64,000 nucleotides of DNA, taken from NCBI RefSeq assembly GCF_001984215.1, contig NZ_CP019420.1, positions 4,464,001 through 4,528,000 on the forward strand. The letters are read 5' to 3'. Both the position numbers and the translations under genes were made by a program. Shown in pieces: positions 17,863-26,780 of the stretch (position 1 is the stretch's first letter; each line of letters starts with the position of its first letter). Source of the stretch: Mycobacterium sp. MS1601 (GTDB lineage Bacteria; Actinomycetota; Actinomycetes; Mycobacteriales; Mycobacteriaceae). Below the pieces are notes generated by a model. The model did not search any database. It was not told where the DNA came from and worked only from the letters and a program-made list of their open reading frames with translations.

Positions 17863-18436
17863 GGGTCACGGTCACCTCATCGGCGACGCGAAGTGAGCCC
17901 ATCATCATCGAGTAAGGCTTGATGCCGAAGTCGGATTGCCGGACTCCGCTGCGCGCCGTCACGGTGGCGCCGGCGACCGTCACGTCGGCGACATGCTCGC
18001 GCCGTTGTCCTCGGATCTCCAGTTGGCCTGTGAGTCGATACCCGTTGTCGATGGACTCGATGGTCGACGATTCGAAGGTGATGTGTGGAAACCGTTTTGA
18101 GGACATCGTTTTCAGTGCGTTCGTTCGTGCCACCACCCGCTCGGGCGGGGACAGCGGCGTGACGCCGCCCTCGCCGCCTTCGACCGAGAACGAGTTGACG
18201 TCCGCAGTCAGGGTGAGTGTGGCCGGTTCGTCGCCGTCCCAGGTCAATTCGGCACTCCAGGACTGCACCAGAATGGTCAGTCGATGACCCATCCGGGCGG
18301 CCACCCCGTCGACGCCGGTCAGCACTTCAAGTCTGCCCGTCGACGCGTCGAACTTCACCGGGTGACTATCCCACGCCGGTCGCCAGATCACGCAGCCCCC
18401 AGGGCGCGGTGTCGCCGTCATCGTGGCCGGGATCAC
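17831..18436 (-). CDS. YceI-like lipid-binding-fold protein
   Basis: 201-aa protein matching the YceI family: VKFDASTGRLEV, a central beta-barrel section, KRFPHITFESS and the closing VADEVTVTLNAS. YceI proteins are lipocalin-like barrels that bind polyisoprenoids or amide lipids. No signal peptide is seen, so this one would be cytosolic. A GTG at 18436 overlaps the preceding gene's stop (GTGA), showing translational coupling; an ATG at 18421 is an alternative start. Confidence 0.78.
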   Translation of the reverse strand: MIPATMTATPRPGGCVIWRPAWDSHPVKFDASTGRLEVLTGVDGVAARMGHRLTILVQSWSAELTWDGDEPATLTLTADVNSFSVEGGEGGVTPLSPPERVVARTNALKTMSSKRFPHITFESSTIESIDNGYRLTGQLEIRGQRREHVADVTVAGATVTARSGVRQSDFGIKPYSMMMGSLRVADEVTVTLNASATDSHR

Positions 18437-19152
18437 CGGCCGGGGATGTACTCCAGCGCTACCTCGCCGTGATATCCCAAGTTGCTCAACAGCGTCAGAT
18501 AGCCGTCGATGTCCAGGGTTCCGGTACCCAATTCGTGGCGGCCGGGGAAGTCCGCAACCTGCACATGCACGATCTTCTGAATGTGCGTCCGGAGCACGGC
18601 GTCGATGTCTTCACCGTTGGCAGCGAAGTGGTACAGATCGGCCAGCAATCCCACCGGGACGCCCACCTGCTCTATGACGGCTACGGCCTGCGCCGCGGTG
18701 GTCAGGGGAAAATCGGGGATGCCGCTCATCGGCTCCAGCATCGGCATCGCACCCAGGGGTTGCAGATGTGACGACGCCAGGACCAGGTTCGCCAGCGCGG
18801 TGTCGGCGTCGCTACCGTCACGCAGTCCGTAGGGAGCGTTGCAAAACCGGATGCCCAGGGTGTTGACGATCCCGGCCACCACGTCACAGTGCTCGCCGAA
18901 CTCCGCAGCGCGTGCCGGGTGCGAGAGGATGCCACGCTCGCCGTCGTCGCCCAAGGTGAAGTTCATCGCGTGCAGTCGCACGCCGGACTGCTGCACAGCT
19001 TCGACCCAGCGGGCCACCTGCGCGTCTGCGGGCACCGAAACCGGGAAAGGCCACCAGGTTTCGATGGTCTGGTAGCCGTCGGCCGCCGCAGCTGCTGGAC
19101 GCTCCAGCACCGGCTGGTCGCCGTACAGCATCGACACATTCGCGACGAACAC
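18433..19152 (-). CDS. Hydroxypyruvate-isomerase-like TIM-barrel protein
   Basis: 239-aa member of the AP-endonuclease-2/xylose-isomerase-like TIM-barrel family, closest in style to Hyi: an early YQTIETWWPFP, middle MLEPMSGIPDFPL, VGLLADLYHFAANGEDI and the closing GYHGEVALEYIPG with the usual metal-ligand Glu, Asp and His positions. It should interconvert hydroxypyruvate and tartronate semialdehyde or a related sugar. A GTG at 19152 with AGGAAGGA six bases upstream is far better than the longer frame to 19476, which overlaps the esterase gene. It is coupled to the YceI-like gene. Confidence 0.84.
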   Translation of the reverse strand: MFVANVSMLYGDQPVLERPAAAAADGYQTIETWWPFPVSVPADAQVARWVEAVQQSGVRLHAMNFTLGDDGERGILSHPARAAEFGEHCDVVAGIVNTLGIRFCNAPYGLRDGSDADTALANLVLASSHLQPLGAMPMLEPMSGIPDFPLTTAAQAVAVIEQVGVPVGLLADLYHFAANGEDIDAVLRTHIQKIVHVQVADFPGRHELGTGTLDIDGYLTLLSNLGYHGEVALEYIPGR

Positions 19153-19177
19153 GTGTGTCCTTCCTGACTGTCGAGCG

Positions 19178-20080
19178 TCACCGCCAGTGTGAAGCGAAGA
19201 AGTTACCCGCGTCCACCGAGGCGTCGAAGGCGTGGGTGGTGGGCCCGACCTGTTGCACTGACAGCACAGTGGGGGCGCCGGGCCAGGTATGGCCGCCGCC
19301 GTCGACCCGGGTGAAGACCACCGCGGTCTCGTCGGCACAGTCCGAGCTGGAGCGGAAGGATCGCATGCCGTCGCCGGTGTCGGGCAGCGGCACCTCGGTG
19401 GGCGGGGCGCAGCCATTGAGATTGCGCCACACGTCGGCCATCGCGGGGGCGGGCACGATGGTGCTGCCGCCGCCACGGCCCAGCATCGGGCCGCCGTTGA
19501 ACGGCACCACAGGATCAGCGGTGCCGTGGGTGGCCATCACCGCAACAGGCTCCGACGGTGCGCACGCATAGTTCGTGCCCAGCGTGCCGTCGACGGGTGC
19601 GATGGCCGCGAACAGATCGGCCCGCTCACACGCCAGCCGGTTGGCCATGAAAGCGCCCGCTGACAGTCCGGTGGCGTACACCCGGTCGGGGTCGATGCCG
19701 AACTGGGCAACCAGCTGGTTCACCAGGGCCGAGATGAAGCCCACGTCGTCGACGCCCTGGCGGTCGGGGATCGAGGCGCCGCGGCCGTCGGCCCAGCTGA
19801 AGTCGATGCCGTCGGGGTAGGCAACCACGAACCCGTGTGCATCGGCGATGGCGTCGAAATGTGTCAGCGCCTGGTGTGATGCTCCGGTGTTGCCGCCGGA
19901 ATGCAGGTTGATCACCAAGCCGTCGATCGCTCCAGGCGGCACGTGCAGCACGTAGGTACGAGGCAGGCCGCCGAAGTCGATGTGCGCCCCGGGGAAGGGT
20001 TCGGCGACCGCCGGCGCGGCAAAGATGCAGAGCGCAGCGGCCAACGCGCTTGCACTGCTGGTGAATGAGAAGAATCCCAA
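19178..20080 (-). CDS. Exported PHB-depolymerase/feruloyl-esterase-like hydrolase
   Basis: 300-aa secreted alpha/beta hydrolase of the polyhydroxybutyrate-depolymerase (LpqC-like) family. The signal peptide ends near residue 26 (AVA/EP). The nucleophile is in GLSAGA (GxSxG), the acid in HGTADPVVPF and the histidine in GGGHTWPG. It probably cleaves polymer or aromatic esters outside the cell. It lies 25 bases upstream of the isomerase-like gene on the same strand, perhaps as one operon with YceI. Confidence 0.85.
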   Translation of the reverse strand: MGFFSFTSSASALAAALCIFAAPAVAEPFPGAHIDFGGLPRTYVLHVPPGAIDGLVINLHSGGNTGASHQALTHFDAIADAHGFVVAYPDGIDFSWADGRGASIPDRQGVDDVGFISALVNQLVAQFGIDPDRVYATGLSAGAFMANRLACERADLFAAIAPVDGTLGTNYACAPSEPVAVMATHGTADPVVPFNGGPMLGRGGGSTIVPAPAMADVWRNLNGCAPPTEVPLPDTGDGMRSFRSSSDCADETAVVFTRVDGGGHTWPGAPTVLSVQQVGPTTHAFDASVDAGNFFASHWR

Positions 20081-20171
20081 AGCGTTCCCTCACGCTGCGC
20101 TGGCCTGCGTCCCGTGACGCTAGTTGCTGATGCCGCCCTCGGGAGGGGTTTCGGACGAACTGGTGGCGGTG

Positions 20172-21194
20172 TTACCCGAGCAGGTCGAGCAGGGCGTCGA
20201 CCTCGGCGGTTGTGGTCGCCCAGGAGCAGACGAACCGGTACACCGGCCGTGCAGGGTCGGGTGCGTGGACGGCGAACCGGGCCGACAGCTTGGTGTGTAG
20301 ATCGGGGTCGAGGACGACGAACACCTCGTTGGCTTCGGTCAGTGAGTCCAGGGTCAGGCCGTGTTTGCGGAAACCGGTGCTCAACCGCGCCGCCATGGTG
20401 TTGGCGTGGGTGGCCAGGTCCAACCAGCGATGGTCGGTGAACAGGGCTTCGAACTGCGCCGAGACGAAGCGATGCTTGCTCGGCAGATGGCCGATCTGCT
20501 TCTGCACGAAGCGGATTCCGTCGAACAGTTCGGGTCTGCGCACCAGGATGGCGTCACCGAACAGCAGTCCGTTCTTGGTGCCGCCAACCGTCACGATGTC
20601 AGCGTCGCCTACCGCTTCTAGCGGTGATACATCCAGTGCGGCAACAGCATTGGCTATGCGCGCACCGTCGACGTGGACAAGCAGGCCCTGTGCGTGCGCC
20701 TGGTCGACGAATTGCTTGATGGCCTGCGGTGTCCACAGTCGTCCGTTCTCGGTGGACTGGGTGATGGTGACGATGCTGGGCTGCGAGTGGTGTACCGAAC
20801 CTCGGCGAGTGCCGTGCGCGGCCAGCGATGCCGGATCGATCAATCCGTCGTCGCTGGGCAGCACCGTCAGCATGGCCCCGGACAGCCGGGTCGGGCCGCC
20901 TGCCTCATCCAGCAGCGAGTGGGCGACATCGCTGCACAAAATGGCGTGCCAGGGCCGGGTGGCTGCTGCCAATGCGATGACGTTGGCGCCGGTGCCGGTG
21001 AGAGCGAACAGCACGTCGGCGTCCGGGGAGTCGAAGGTCTCTCGGATGAGCCCTGCGGCGCGGGCGGTGACGGCGTCGTCGCCGTAGGACATCGCGGCGT
21101 TCTGATTGGCCGCGACCACCGCGTCCAGGACCGCCGGGTGGGCGGGAGCGGCGTTGTCGGAGGCGAAGGCGGCGGAGACACTCACCTCCGCCAT
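20172..21194 (-). CDS. Low-specificity threonine aldolase (PLP)
   Basis: 340-aa fold-type I PLP enzyme of the threonine-aldolase/beta-eliminating lyase family, cleaving L-threonine or allo-threonine to glycine and acetaldehyde. Recognisable parts are the opening FASDNAAPAHPAVL, the VHVDGARIANA segment that binds the cofactor, and GGTKNGLLFGDA with the lysine that forms the Schiff base. Length is normal. It starts five bases after the kinase gene's stop on the same strand, so the two may be co-transcribed. Confidence 0.9.
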   Translation of the reverse strand: MAEVSVSAAFASDNAAPAHPAVLDAVVAANQNAAMSYGDDAVTARAAGLIRETFDSPDADVLFALTGTGANVIALAAATRPWHAILCSDVAHSLLDEAGGPTRLSGAMLTVLPSDDGLIDPASLAAHGTRRGSVHHSQPSIVTITQSTENGRLWTPQAIKQFVDQAHAQGLLVHVDGARIANAVAALDVSPLEAVGDADIVTVGGTKNGLLFGDAILVRRPELFDGIRFVQKQIGHLPSKHRFVSAQFEALFTDHRWLDLATHANTMAARLSTGFRKHGLTLDSLTEANEVFVVLDPDLHTKLSARFAVHAPDPARPVYRFVCSWATTTAEVDALLDLLG

Positions 21195-21198
21195 GATG

Positions 21199-22350
21199 TC
21201 AGTCGCCCTTCTTGCCTTGACCGTGCCCCTGTTTGCCGTTGTTGCCGTTGCCGGGCTTTTTGCCGCCGGCGGGCCCCTCGACGACGGGCAGCGGGGCCGG
21301 TTCGCTGACGGGTGTCACCGTGGCCGGGGGAACCACGGCCGCGGGAGCGGGCAACGTAGTGCTGGTACTCACCGGTTCGGGAGCGGGAGTGCTGTCGCCG
21401 GTGTCCAGCGCGAAGGCCAGGGCGGAGACCACTGCCGCGGTCGTGATACCAGCTGCGGCAAGTGTTTTGCGGGTCCTCGAGGTCAACCGCGGGCGCGGTT
21501 GTTGTACCAGTTGGGTGGCCATGTCAGGTAACGGTTGGTCGAGCACTCGGGTGGCGGGCCGTGCACCGGCCAGGGCGGCCTGCATCTGCGCGGCCGAGGT
21601 GAAGTTGCCGGCGATCGCGCCGTCGATCACCGCGGCCAGCCCCGGGTCAGCGCCCAGCGACATGGCCGACGGCAACCGGTCGTCCATGATGGCGCGGGCC
21701 AGCGCGGCCGGATTGTCGTGTGGGAACGCAGACCGGCCGGCCAGCGCCTCGAACCCCATGAGGCCCACGGCGTACAGGTCGTCGGCCACCGACGCCGGCG
21801 CGCCGGAGATCCTGGCCGGACTCATGTAGGCCATGGTGCCGATGATCTGTCCAGTCATGGTGTGTGCGGCACCGCCGGTCTTGGCGATGCCGAAGTCGGC
21901 GACTTTGAGGCTGCCGCCGTCGCGGGACAGCAGAATGTTGGCAGGTTTGATGTCGCGATGCAGGATGCCCGCCGTATGCGCGGTGCCCAACGCTGACAGC
22001 ACCTCATCGAGCATTCGTCGCACCAGGTCAGGCGGCATCGAACCGCGGTCCATGACGTCGGCAAGCGTCTGACCGGGCAGGCGCTCCATCACGATGAAGG
22101 GTGCTCCGTCATGCTCGCCGTAGTCGTAGATCGCCACGATGTTCGGATGTGCCAGCGGGGCAGCCGCCCGGGCCTCGCTCTCGAAGCGCGCGCGGACATC
22201 GGACTGGGCAGCCATCCCGGGGCGCAGCAGCTTGACCGCCACAGCCCGGCCCAACCGGTTGTCCCAGCCGTCATAGACCTCAGCCATGCCGCCGCAACCC
22301 AGCAGACCATGCAGCTGGTAGCGGTCGGCGAGCAGTTCCTGCTCTTTCAC
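21199..22350 (-). CDS. Transmembrane Hanks-type Ser/Thr protein kinase
   Basis: 383-aa receptor-type kinase. The glycine loop GCGGMAEV is at 18-25, the ATP lysine at 40 (AVK), the catalytic loop HRDIKPANIL at 131-140 and DFG at 152-154. After the activation loop it reads MSPARISG where APE is usual, and the C-lobe is short. One membrane segment lies near 293-312. The outside part is Ser/Thr/Pro-rich and ends in a Lys/Gly/Asn-rich tail without PASTA repeats. GTG start. Substrates are unknown. Weak regulatory motifs may mean low activity. Confidence 0.86.
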   Translation of the reverse strand: MKEQELLADRYQLHGLLGCGGMAEVYDGWDNRLGRAVAVKLLRPGMAAQSDVRARFESEARAAAPLAHPNIVAIYDYGEHDGAPFIVMERLPGQTLADVMDRGSMPPDLVRRMLDEVLSALGTAHTAGILHRDIKPANILLSRDGGSLKVADFGIAKTGGAAHTMTGQIIGTMAYMSPARISGAPASVADDLYAVGLMGFEALAGRSAFPHDNPAALARAIMDDRLPSAMSLGADPGLAAVIDGAIAGNFTSAAQMQAALAGARPATRVLDQPLPDMATQLVQQPRPRLTSRTRKTLAAAGITTAAVVSALAFALDTGDSTPAPEPVSTSTTLPAPAAVVPPATVTPVSEPAPLPVVEGPAGGKKPGNGNNGKQGHGQGKKGD

Positions 22351-22396
22351 AGGGCTGTGATTGCCAACTCGGCGACCGTGTAAACGCAGGTCATCC

Positions 22397-22618
22397 TCAA
22401 CTCAGCCATTTCCAGGGCTTGTCCCAATGACCAGGCGGGACGCCCACCACCTGGCCGATGTGCCCTGGAGGTACGCCTATCCGTGTGGCGACCTCACCCG
22501 GTGCGGGCGGCTGGGGGATCCAGGGGTTGGGGTGCGCCTGCGCGGAGCCGGCAAATCCCATGCCTCCCAGTGCCAGTGCGCCGACGAGAGCGGTCGTGGC
22601 GGCTGTCTTCTCCAGCAT
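22397..22618 (-). CDS. Small exported Pro-rich protein
   Basis: 73-aa protein with a signal peptide ending near residue 28 (AQA/HP) and a mature part rich in Pro, Gly and Trp with a repeated GVPPGH unit. The ATG at 22618 follows AGGAGGAGA closely, so it is preferred to an earlier in-frame start. Function unknown; similar short exported proteins are common in mycobacteria. Confidence 0.72.
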   Translation of the reverse strand: MLEKTAATTALVGALALGGMGFAGSAQAHPNPWIPQPPAPGEVATRIGVPPGHIGQVVGVPPGHWDKPWKWLS

Positions 22619-22788
22619 CAGGGTCTCCTCCTGTTGGCAAACCGGCCTCGTGGGCCAGTCACACACATGTTGACCTGTCTAGTGGTTCATCGGTCCGCAC
22701 GCGGCGGGTGTTAGCGCTGTGGGTTTCGGCGCACCCGCACCGCACATCCGTGAAGATCAATCTGGCCGACGCCAAACGCAGACGGTTC

Positions 22789-23817
22789 CTACAGCGCTGA
22801 CGTCAGTTCGGTGAGGATGGTCGCGGTTGGCGCGTTGCGGGCCTGCCGGTAGCCGGTGCCTGCCCACAGGTGTACGTCATCGGCCACCCCGGCGGCGGCT
22901 GCGGCTTTGCGCAGCGGGCTGGTCAGGTAGTGAATCGCCGGATACCCCAGCGGCGCTTGGCTTTCGAAGGTGTTGATGAAGTTGTTGCGTAGCCCGCGGG
23001 CGGGCCGGCCAGTGAAGGACTTGGTCAGAACGGTCTCGGTGAAAGCCGGATCCTGCAGTGCTGCTTGGTGAGTGGCTGAGATGCCGCTCTCGTCGGCCAA
23101 CAGCAGCAGCGTGCCCACTGCGGCGGCCGACGCCCCGGCCTGTAGCACGGCTGCGACGGCGTCCGACGTCACGAGCCCACCTGCCGCGATCACCGGGAGG
23201 TTCACCGCGTGGGTGATCTGGGTGATCAGATCGACGATCGGGACGTCGGCGATGGGTTGGGATGGAGTCAGTGTGCCGGAATGCCCGCCCGCGACGCTGG
23301 CCTGCACGGCCAGCCAGTCGACGCCCGCCGCCGCGGCCAGTCGGGCTTCCTCGGCGTTGGTGACGGTCTGTATGACGACCGTGCCCTGCTTCTGCAGCTT
23401 GGCGATGACATCACGACCGGGCAGGCCGAAGGTGAAGCTGACCGCCGGCACCGGGTCGGCCACCAGCAGGTCGATCTTGGCGGCCCAGGCATCGTCGTCG
23501 TCTTTGGGTTCGACGGGCAGGGTGAGGCCGAAGCGGTCGGCCTCCTTTTGCACCTGCGCGGCATAGGCCTGGTAGTCGGCGAGACTGATGGGTATCGGAT
23601 TAGGCGCAAAGACGTTGACGCCGAAAGGAACTGACGCCTGCCGCACGGTGGCGATGTCGGACTGCAGTGCCTCGGCTGATTTGTAGCCGGCGGGCACAAA
23701 GCCGACGCTGCCCGCGCCGGCGGCGGCGATCACCATGGCCGGGGTGGTGGCCCCACCTGCCATCGGGGCGGCGATCACGGGGATATCCAACCCGAGGTTG
23801 GCCAGAAGTGAGATCAC
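22789..23817 (-). CDS. Nitronate monooxygenase-family flavoprotein
   Basis: 342-aa FMN TIM-barrel protein of the NMO/2-nitropropane dioxygenase family. Seen are the opening PVIAAPMAGGATTP, the QASVAGGHSGTL segment with the catalytic-type His, and PVIAAGGLVTSDAVAAVLQAGASAAAVGTLLL, the phosphate-binding loop for FMN. It should oxidise propionate 3-nitronate or other alkyl nitronates, a detoxification role. Monocistronic, with no regulator adjacent. It is the last clearly core gene before the IS remnant. Confidence 0.9.
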   Translation of the reverse strand: MISLLANLGLDIPVIAAPMAGGATTPAMVIAAAGAGSVGFVPAGYKSAEALQSDIATVRQASVPFGVNVFAPNPIPISLADYQAYAAQVQKEADRFGLTLPVEPKDDDDAWAAKIDLLVADPVPAVSFTFGLPGRDVIAKLQKQGTVVIQTVTNAEEARLAAAAGVDWLAVQASVAGGHSGTLTPSQPIADVPIVDLITQITHAVNLPVIAAGGLVTSDAVAAVLQAGASAAAVGTLLLLADESGISATHQAALQDPAFTETVLTKSFTGRPARGLRNNFINTFESQAPLGYPAIHYLTSPLRKAAAAAGVADDVHLWAGTGYRQARNAPTATILTELTSAL

Positions 23818-23986
23818 GGGTCGACGGTACCGCTCGGTCGCCGAGCCGCGTCGGGTTCTCTGGCGATGCGCTCACCGATCTGCATGACGCTTGGTCCGGC
23901 TGTTGCTCGAAAGAATGTCGCAAAGTTGTGCGCCGGTGTCGAGAGCGAGGGACACTTGGGCCGAGGGTTGCACGAGGGGGGCTCGC

Positions 23987-24175
23987 ATGACATCCGATTC
24001 GGGGGACGGCGTCGATCCGGCGCATGCGCCGGCGCATCGCAACTCAGATATCCCATCTGTGTCATGCCCGAACGGGCATCCGAACGCGTGGGATTACAAA
24101 TTCTGTGGTCGCTGTGGTGCTCCGATCGGCGTAGTCGCTTGGCCGGCCGAACATGAGGAAGAACCCGAGGCGTAG
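23987..24175 (+). CDS. Small zinc-ribbon protein
   Basis: 62-aa protein with a C-terminal zinc-ribbon-like segment (CPNGHPNAWDYKFCGRCG, about residues 29-46: a Cys/His knuckle and a CGRC knuckle), preceded by an unstructured acidic stretch. ATG at 23987 with GAGGGGGG upstream is preferred over the longer frame. It could be a nucleic-acid- or protein-binding adaptor. Its stop abuts the transposase remnant, so the 3' end may have been altered by insertion. Confidence 0.68.
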   Translation: MTSDSGDGVDPAHAPAHRNSDIPSVSCPNGHPNAWDYKFCGRCGAPIGVVAWPAEHEEEPEA

Positions 24176-24300
24176 GCTTCATCAACCCCAGGTAGAGCTT
24201 GCCTCCGTCGGTGCGGTGCTCGGTGATGTCGGCCAGCCAGATCTGGCCGGCAGCCTGGGTGCTGAACTGGTGTTGGACGAGTCGCGAACCTAGTTTGGCG
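24176..24300 (-). mobile_element. Fragment of an IS3-family transposase (OrfB, rve domain)
   Basis: The minus-strand translation contains LVQHQFSTQAAGQIWLADIT followed by EHRTDGGKLYLG, the well-known start of the DDE integrase core (W-x-x-DIT-E with the first Asp) of IS3-family transposases. Only about 40 codons survive; neither ends nor OrfA are visible. It marks the junction between the core-like left part and the catabolic region. The 175 bases to the right (24301-24475) show no gene. Confidence 0.65.
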
Positions 24301-24475
24301 GAAAGCGGTTGTCAGCTAACGAATACGGACGGTTGGCGAGTATTCCGCCGTGGCGCAACCAGTCGCATCGAGCCCAGCGCAACTCACCGCTGTCTGGCCT
24401 CTTCACTGCTGGAACGAATGACTTCTGTAGTGCGCTCCAGGTGCAGATCTTGGCGTTTCTCCGCGCAGGGGTTGG

Positions 24476-24703
24476 TCACCCGCGGAAAGTTGGCCGCTGA
24501 TGTTCGTCTCGGAATACGTCATATGCTGCAGCGATCATCTCGGTGGATACGTCGGGATGGCTCTTTGCCACTTGCGCGATCGCCTCTTTCGTGTTCGAGC
24601 CGATGCTTGAGGTAGCTAGAGGCGCATCGGCCCCCACTAGTGCCGCGTTGAGCAGAGTCCGAAACTGCTCCAGGACGGAACCCTCAGCCCGTTCTTTACT
24701 CAT
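24476..24703 (-). CDS. Small hypothetical protein
   Basis: 75-aa mostly helical protein (for example KEAIAQVAKSHPDVSTEMIAAAYD). The ATG at 24703 follows GGGAGG at a good distance, the main reason to accept it. No family recognised. It sits alone between the transposase remnant and the lipase. The 288 bases on its other side (24704-24991) contain only fragments with no start. Confidence 0.55.
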   Translation of the reverse strand: MSKERAEGSVLEQFRTLLNAALVGADAPLATSSIGSNTKEAIAQVAKSHPDVSTEMIAAAYDVFRDEHQRPTFRG

Positions 24704-24991
24704 AGATCCCTCCCATGGGTCGTTTGTGCTCGCCTGTGAGTGAAGACGGCCCGCTCCGCCGCGGTTGACGGCGGTGCGGTTGCCTTGGCGGATGGCCAGT
24801 CCGCGCCGTCACTTGGTGAGGTTGACGCCGTGTTCGATCACGCTGCGCATCCTGGATTTCGCCAAGCAACGTCGATGGTGGACGTGCTCGTGGTCCGCGA
24901 TGCTTTCGGCTGACAGCGTGGTGGCAGGGTTTGGCAGTAGTCACCTCCAGTACGCCGGCGGGACCGCACCAAGTTCGACATTCGGGCGTTT

Positions 24992-26427
24992 TTAACTTGG
25001 TAGCTCGAAGGGTGGCAGAGCGTTGCAGTTGGGTGTGGTGGGCACACCGTTGAATCTGTCGGTGATCCACTGGATTCCGCGCTCGCCGTCGACGTAGTAG
25101 GTGAGCAGATTGTTGATGTGGGTTTTGTTGAGGAACGGGGGTTGTTCGTTGGTCCAGAATTGGACGTCGGCGCCTTGGCCGCACCAGTCGGCGGCGAGTT
25201 GGCGGGCTCCGACCCAGGGAACAGCGGGATCAAACCTGTTGATATCTATGAAGACTGGAGCGTTGGGTTTCAGAGAGCCCAGCTTTTCCGCGGCGAACGC
25301 CGATTTGATGGGTTCAGATCCGAACAGCTGCAGTAGATCCTGGTTGAAGTAGGGTTGTAGGTGACGGAACATGAACTTCATGAGCACCTCATCTGTGCAG
25401 CTGTAGCGGGTCTTTGCCAGGAAGTCGGCGCCGCGGGGCGTGAGTGTGGCCCTGAGCCCCTGGTCGGCTTCAGGAAAGGCTGCGATGAAGGCATTCAGTG
25501 CAAAACCCATGGTTCCGACGAACATTGATCCATCCAAGTGTGGTCCCGACAGAGCTGGGTTGGCGATGGGGGCTCCTACAAACGATCCGACGACTTTCAA
25601 TTCGGGGGCGTAGCTAGCCACCATTTCTGCAGCAGCGCCGGATGCTGCGCCACCAGGGCTGTAGCCCCAGAAGGCCACGGGGCCGTTCGGATCCAGCGAG
25701 GTGTTCGGCAGTCGCTGGGCAGCTCGGGCTGAGTCGATCACCGCTCGTGCGGTGGGTATGCGGATGCCAGCGGTCGGGGGTCCGTAGGTTCCCACGCCCT
25801 GGTAGTCGGAGAGGACCACGGCGAATCCACGGTCCAGCATGGTTGCCCAGAAGCCTTGTTCGAACAGTACGTTGAAGTCGAGGTAGCCGCCGTAGTGCAT
25901 GCCTCCCTCCCCGATCAAGCGAGACAGAGCACACTGGTCTCCCAAGCCGGCCGCCCACGGTGCGAAGGCGATCAGTGGTCGCGGACCCTGTCCCGGCCAG
26001 GGCCGTTCCGGTTCGAAGTAGGTCCCGGTGACTGCAACCGGCTCACCTCTCAAGTTGGTGCTTTGGTACATGATGCGGGTGGCGGTCGCCGAGTAGTTGC
26101 CGTGTCCGGCGGGGTCGAGTACGGCGCGCATCGGTTCGGTGCGGATGATGTCTCCGGGAACACCCGGGGGAGTGGCGCCGGTGGGGTGTAGAACGGTCGG
26201 TACTGACACTCGGGCTGATAGCCGATGTTTGGCGGGCAATCATCGGCATTCGCGGTTTGCGTGTGTGAGACCGCGACCATCGCGAGCGCAAGAATCGCGG
26301 TCGTGGCCATCACTGCGACGCTGCGGGTCAAGGTGCGCAGGGCGCCCCAGCTGGCAGCGAACCTTCTCGGGTTGGTGCAACGCGGGGAGGCATTCTTGTC
26401 GCACTTGGGCTTAGGCGCTGGGCTCAT
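24992..26427 (-). pseudogene. Secretory lipase (LIP family), frameshifted near its N-terminus
   Basis: The long frame (24992-26239) encodes a LIP-family triacylglycerol lipase: nucleophile in GYSPGG, acid in INRFDPAVPW, histidine in NKTHINNLL. It lacks a signal peptide. A second frame (26427 leftward) holds one, ending TANA/DD and running through ECQYRPFYTPPAPLP. The two join exactly if one G is added to the five-G run at 26166-26170 (plus strand). The intact product would be about 478 aa and exported. Either the gene is broken or a base was missed in sequencing. Its likely role is to free fatty acids or alcohols from lipid esters for the catabolic region. Confidence 0.8.
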
Positions 26428-26780
26428 CTGCGTCCTCTGGGTCGGGAACGATCGGGAAAGCGCGAAGAGGGTTGGTTCTCAATGCGCGTCTCGGACTGGC
26501 GGCCAAACGTGCTAGCCGACACATCACGGCGGTTCTGCGGTGAAAATCACGTCCGTTGAACGTATCGATTGGGGCATTTCGGTTGACTCGTCGAGGGTTC
26601 TTCGGTAAAGCCGCCGCGCTCATCTAAAGTGCGCGTTGGGGGAAGAAAACGCGGCGAACCCGAATCGTTGTAGGCGGTTACAACCGACACCGGAATGACC
26701 GAGCCCAACCCCGGTCCAGTTCATAGCGTCAACGCTGAGCGAGACCGTCCATGGTCGTCGCAGTGAGGAGACAAGGGGCG
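26428..26780. other. Divergent intergenic region with an inverted repeat
   Basis: 353 bases separate the divergent lipase and serine-hydrolase genes. A TTGTA/TACAA inverted repeat with a six-base spacer lies at 26668-26683 and could be an operator for either gene. No coding frame is convincing. Confidence 0.4.

Noticed and set aside
24696..25184. 162-codon minus-strand frame beside the lipase
   Set aside because: It is antisense-phase text of the lipase 3' end continued into non-coding sequence, Arg/Pro/His-rich and without a family.
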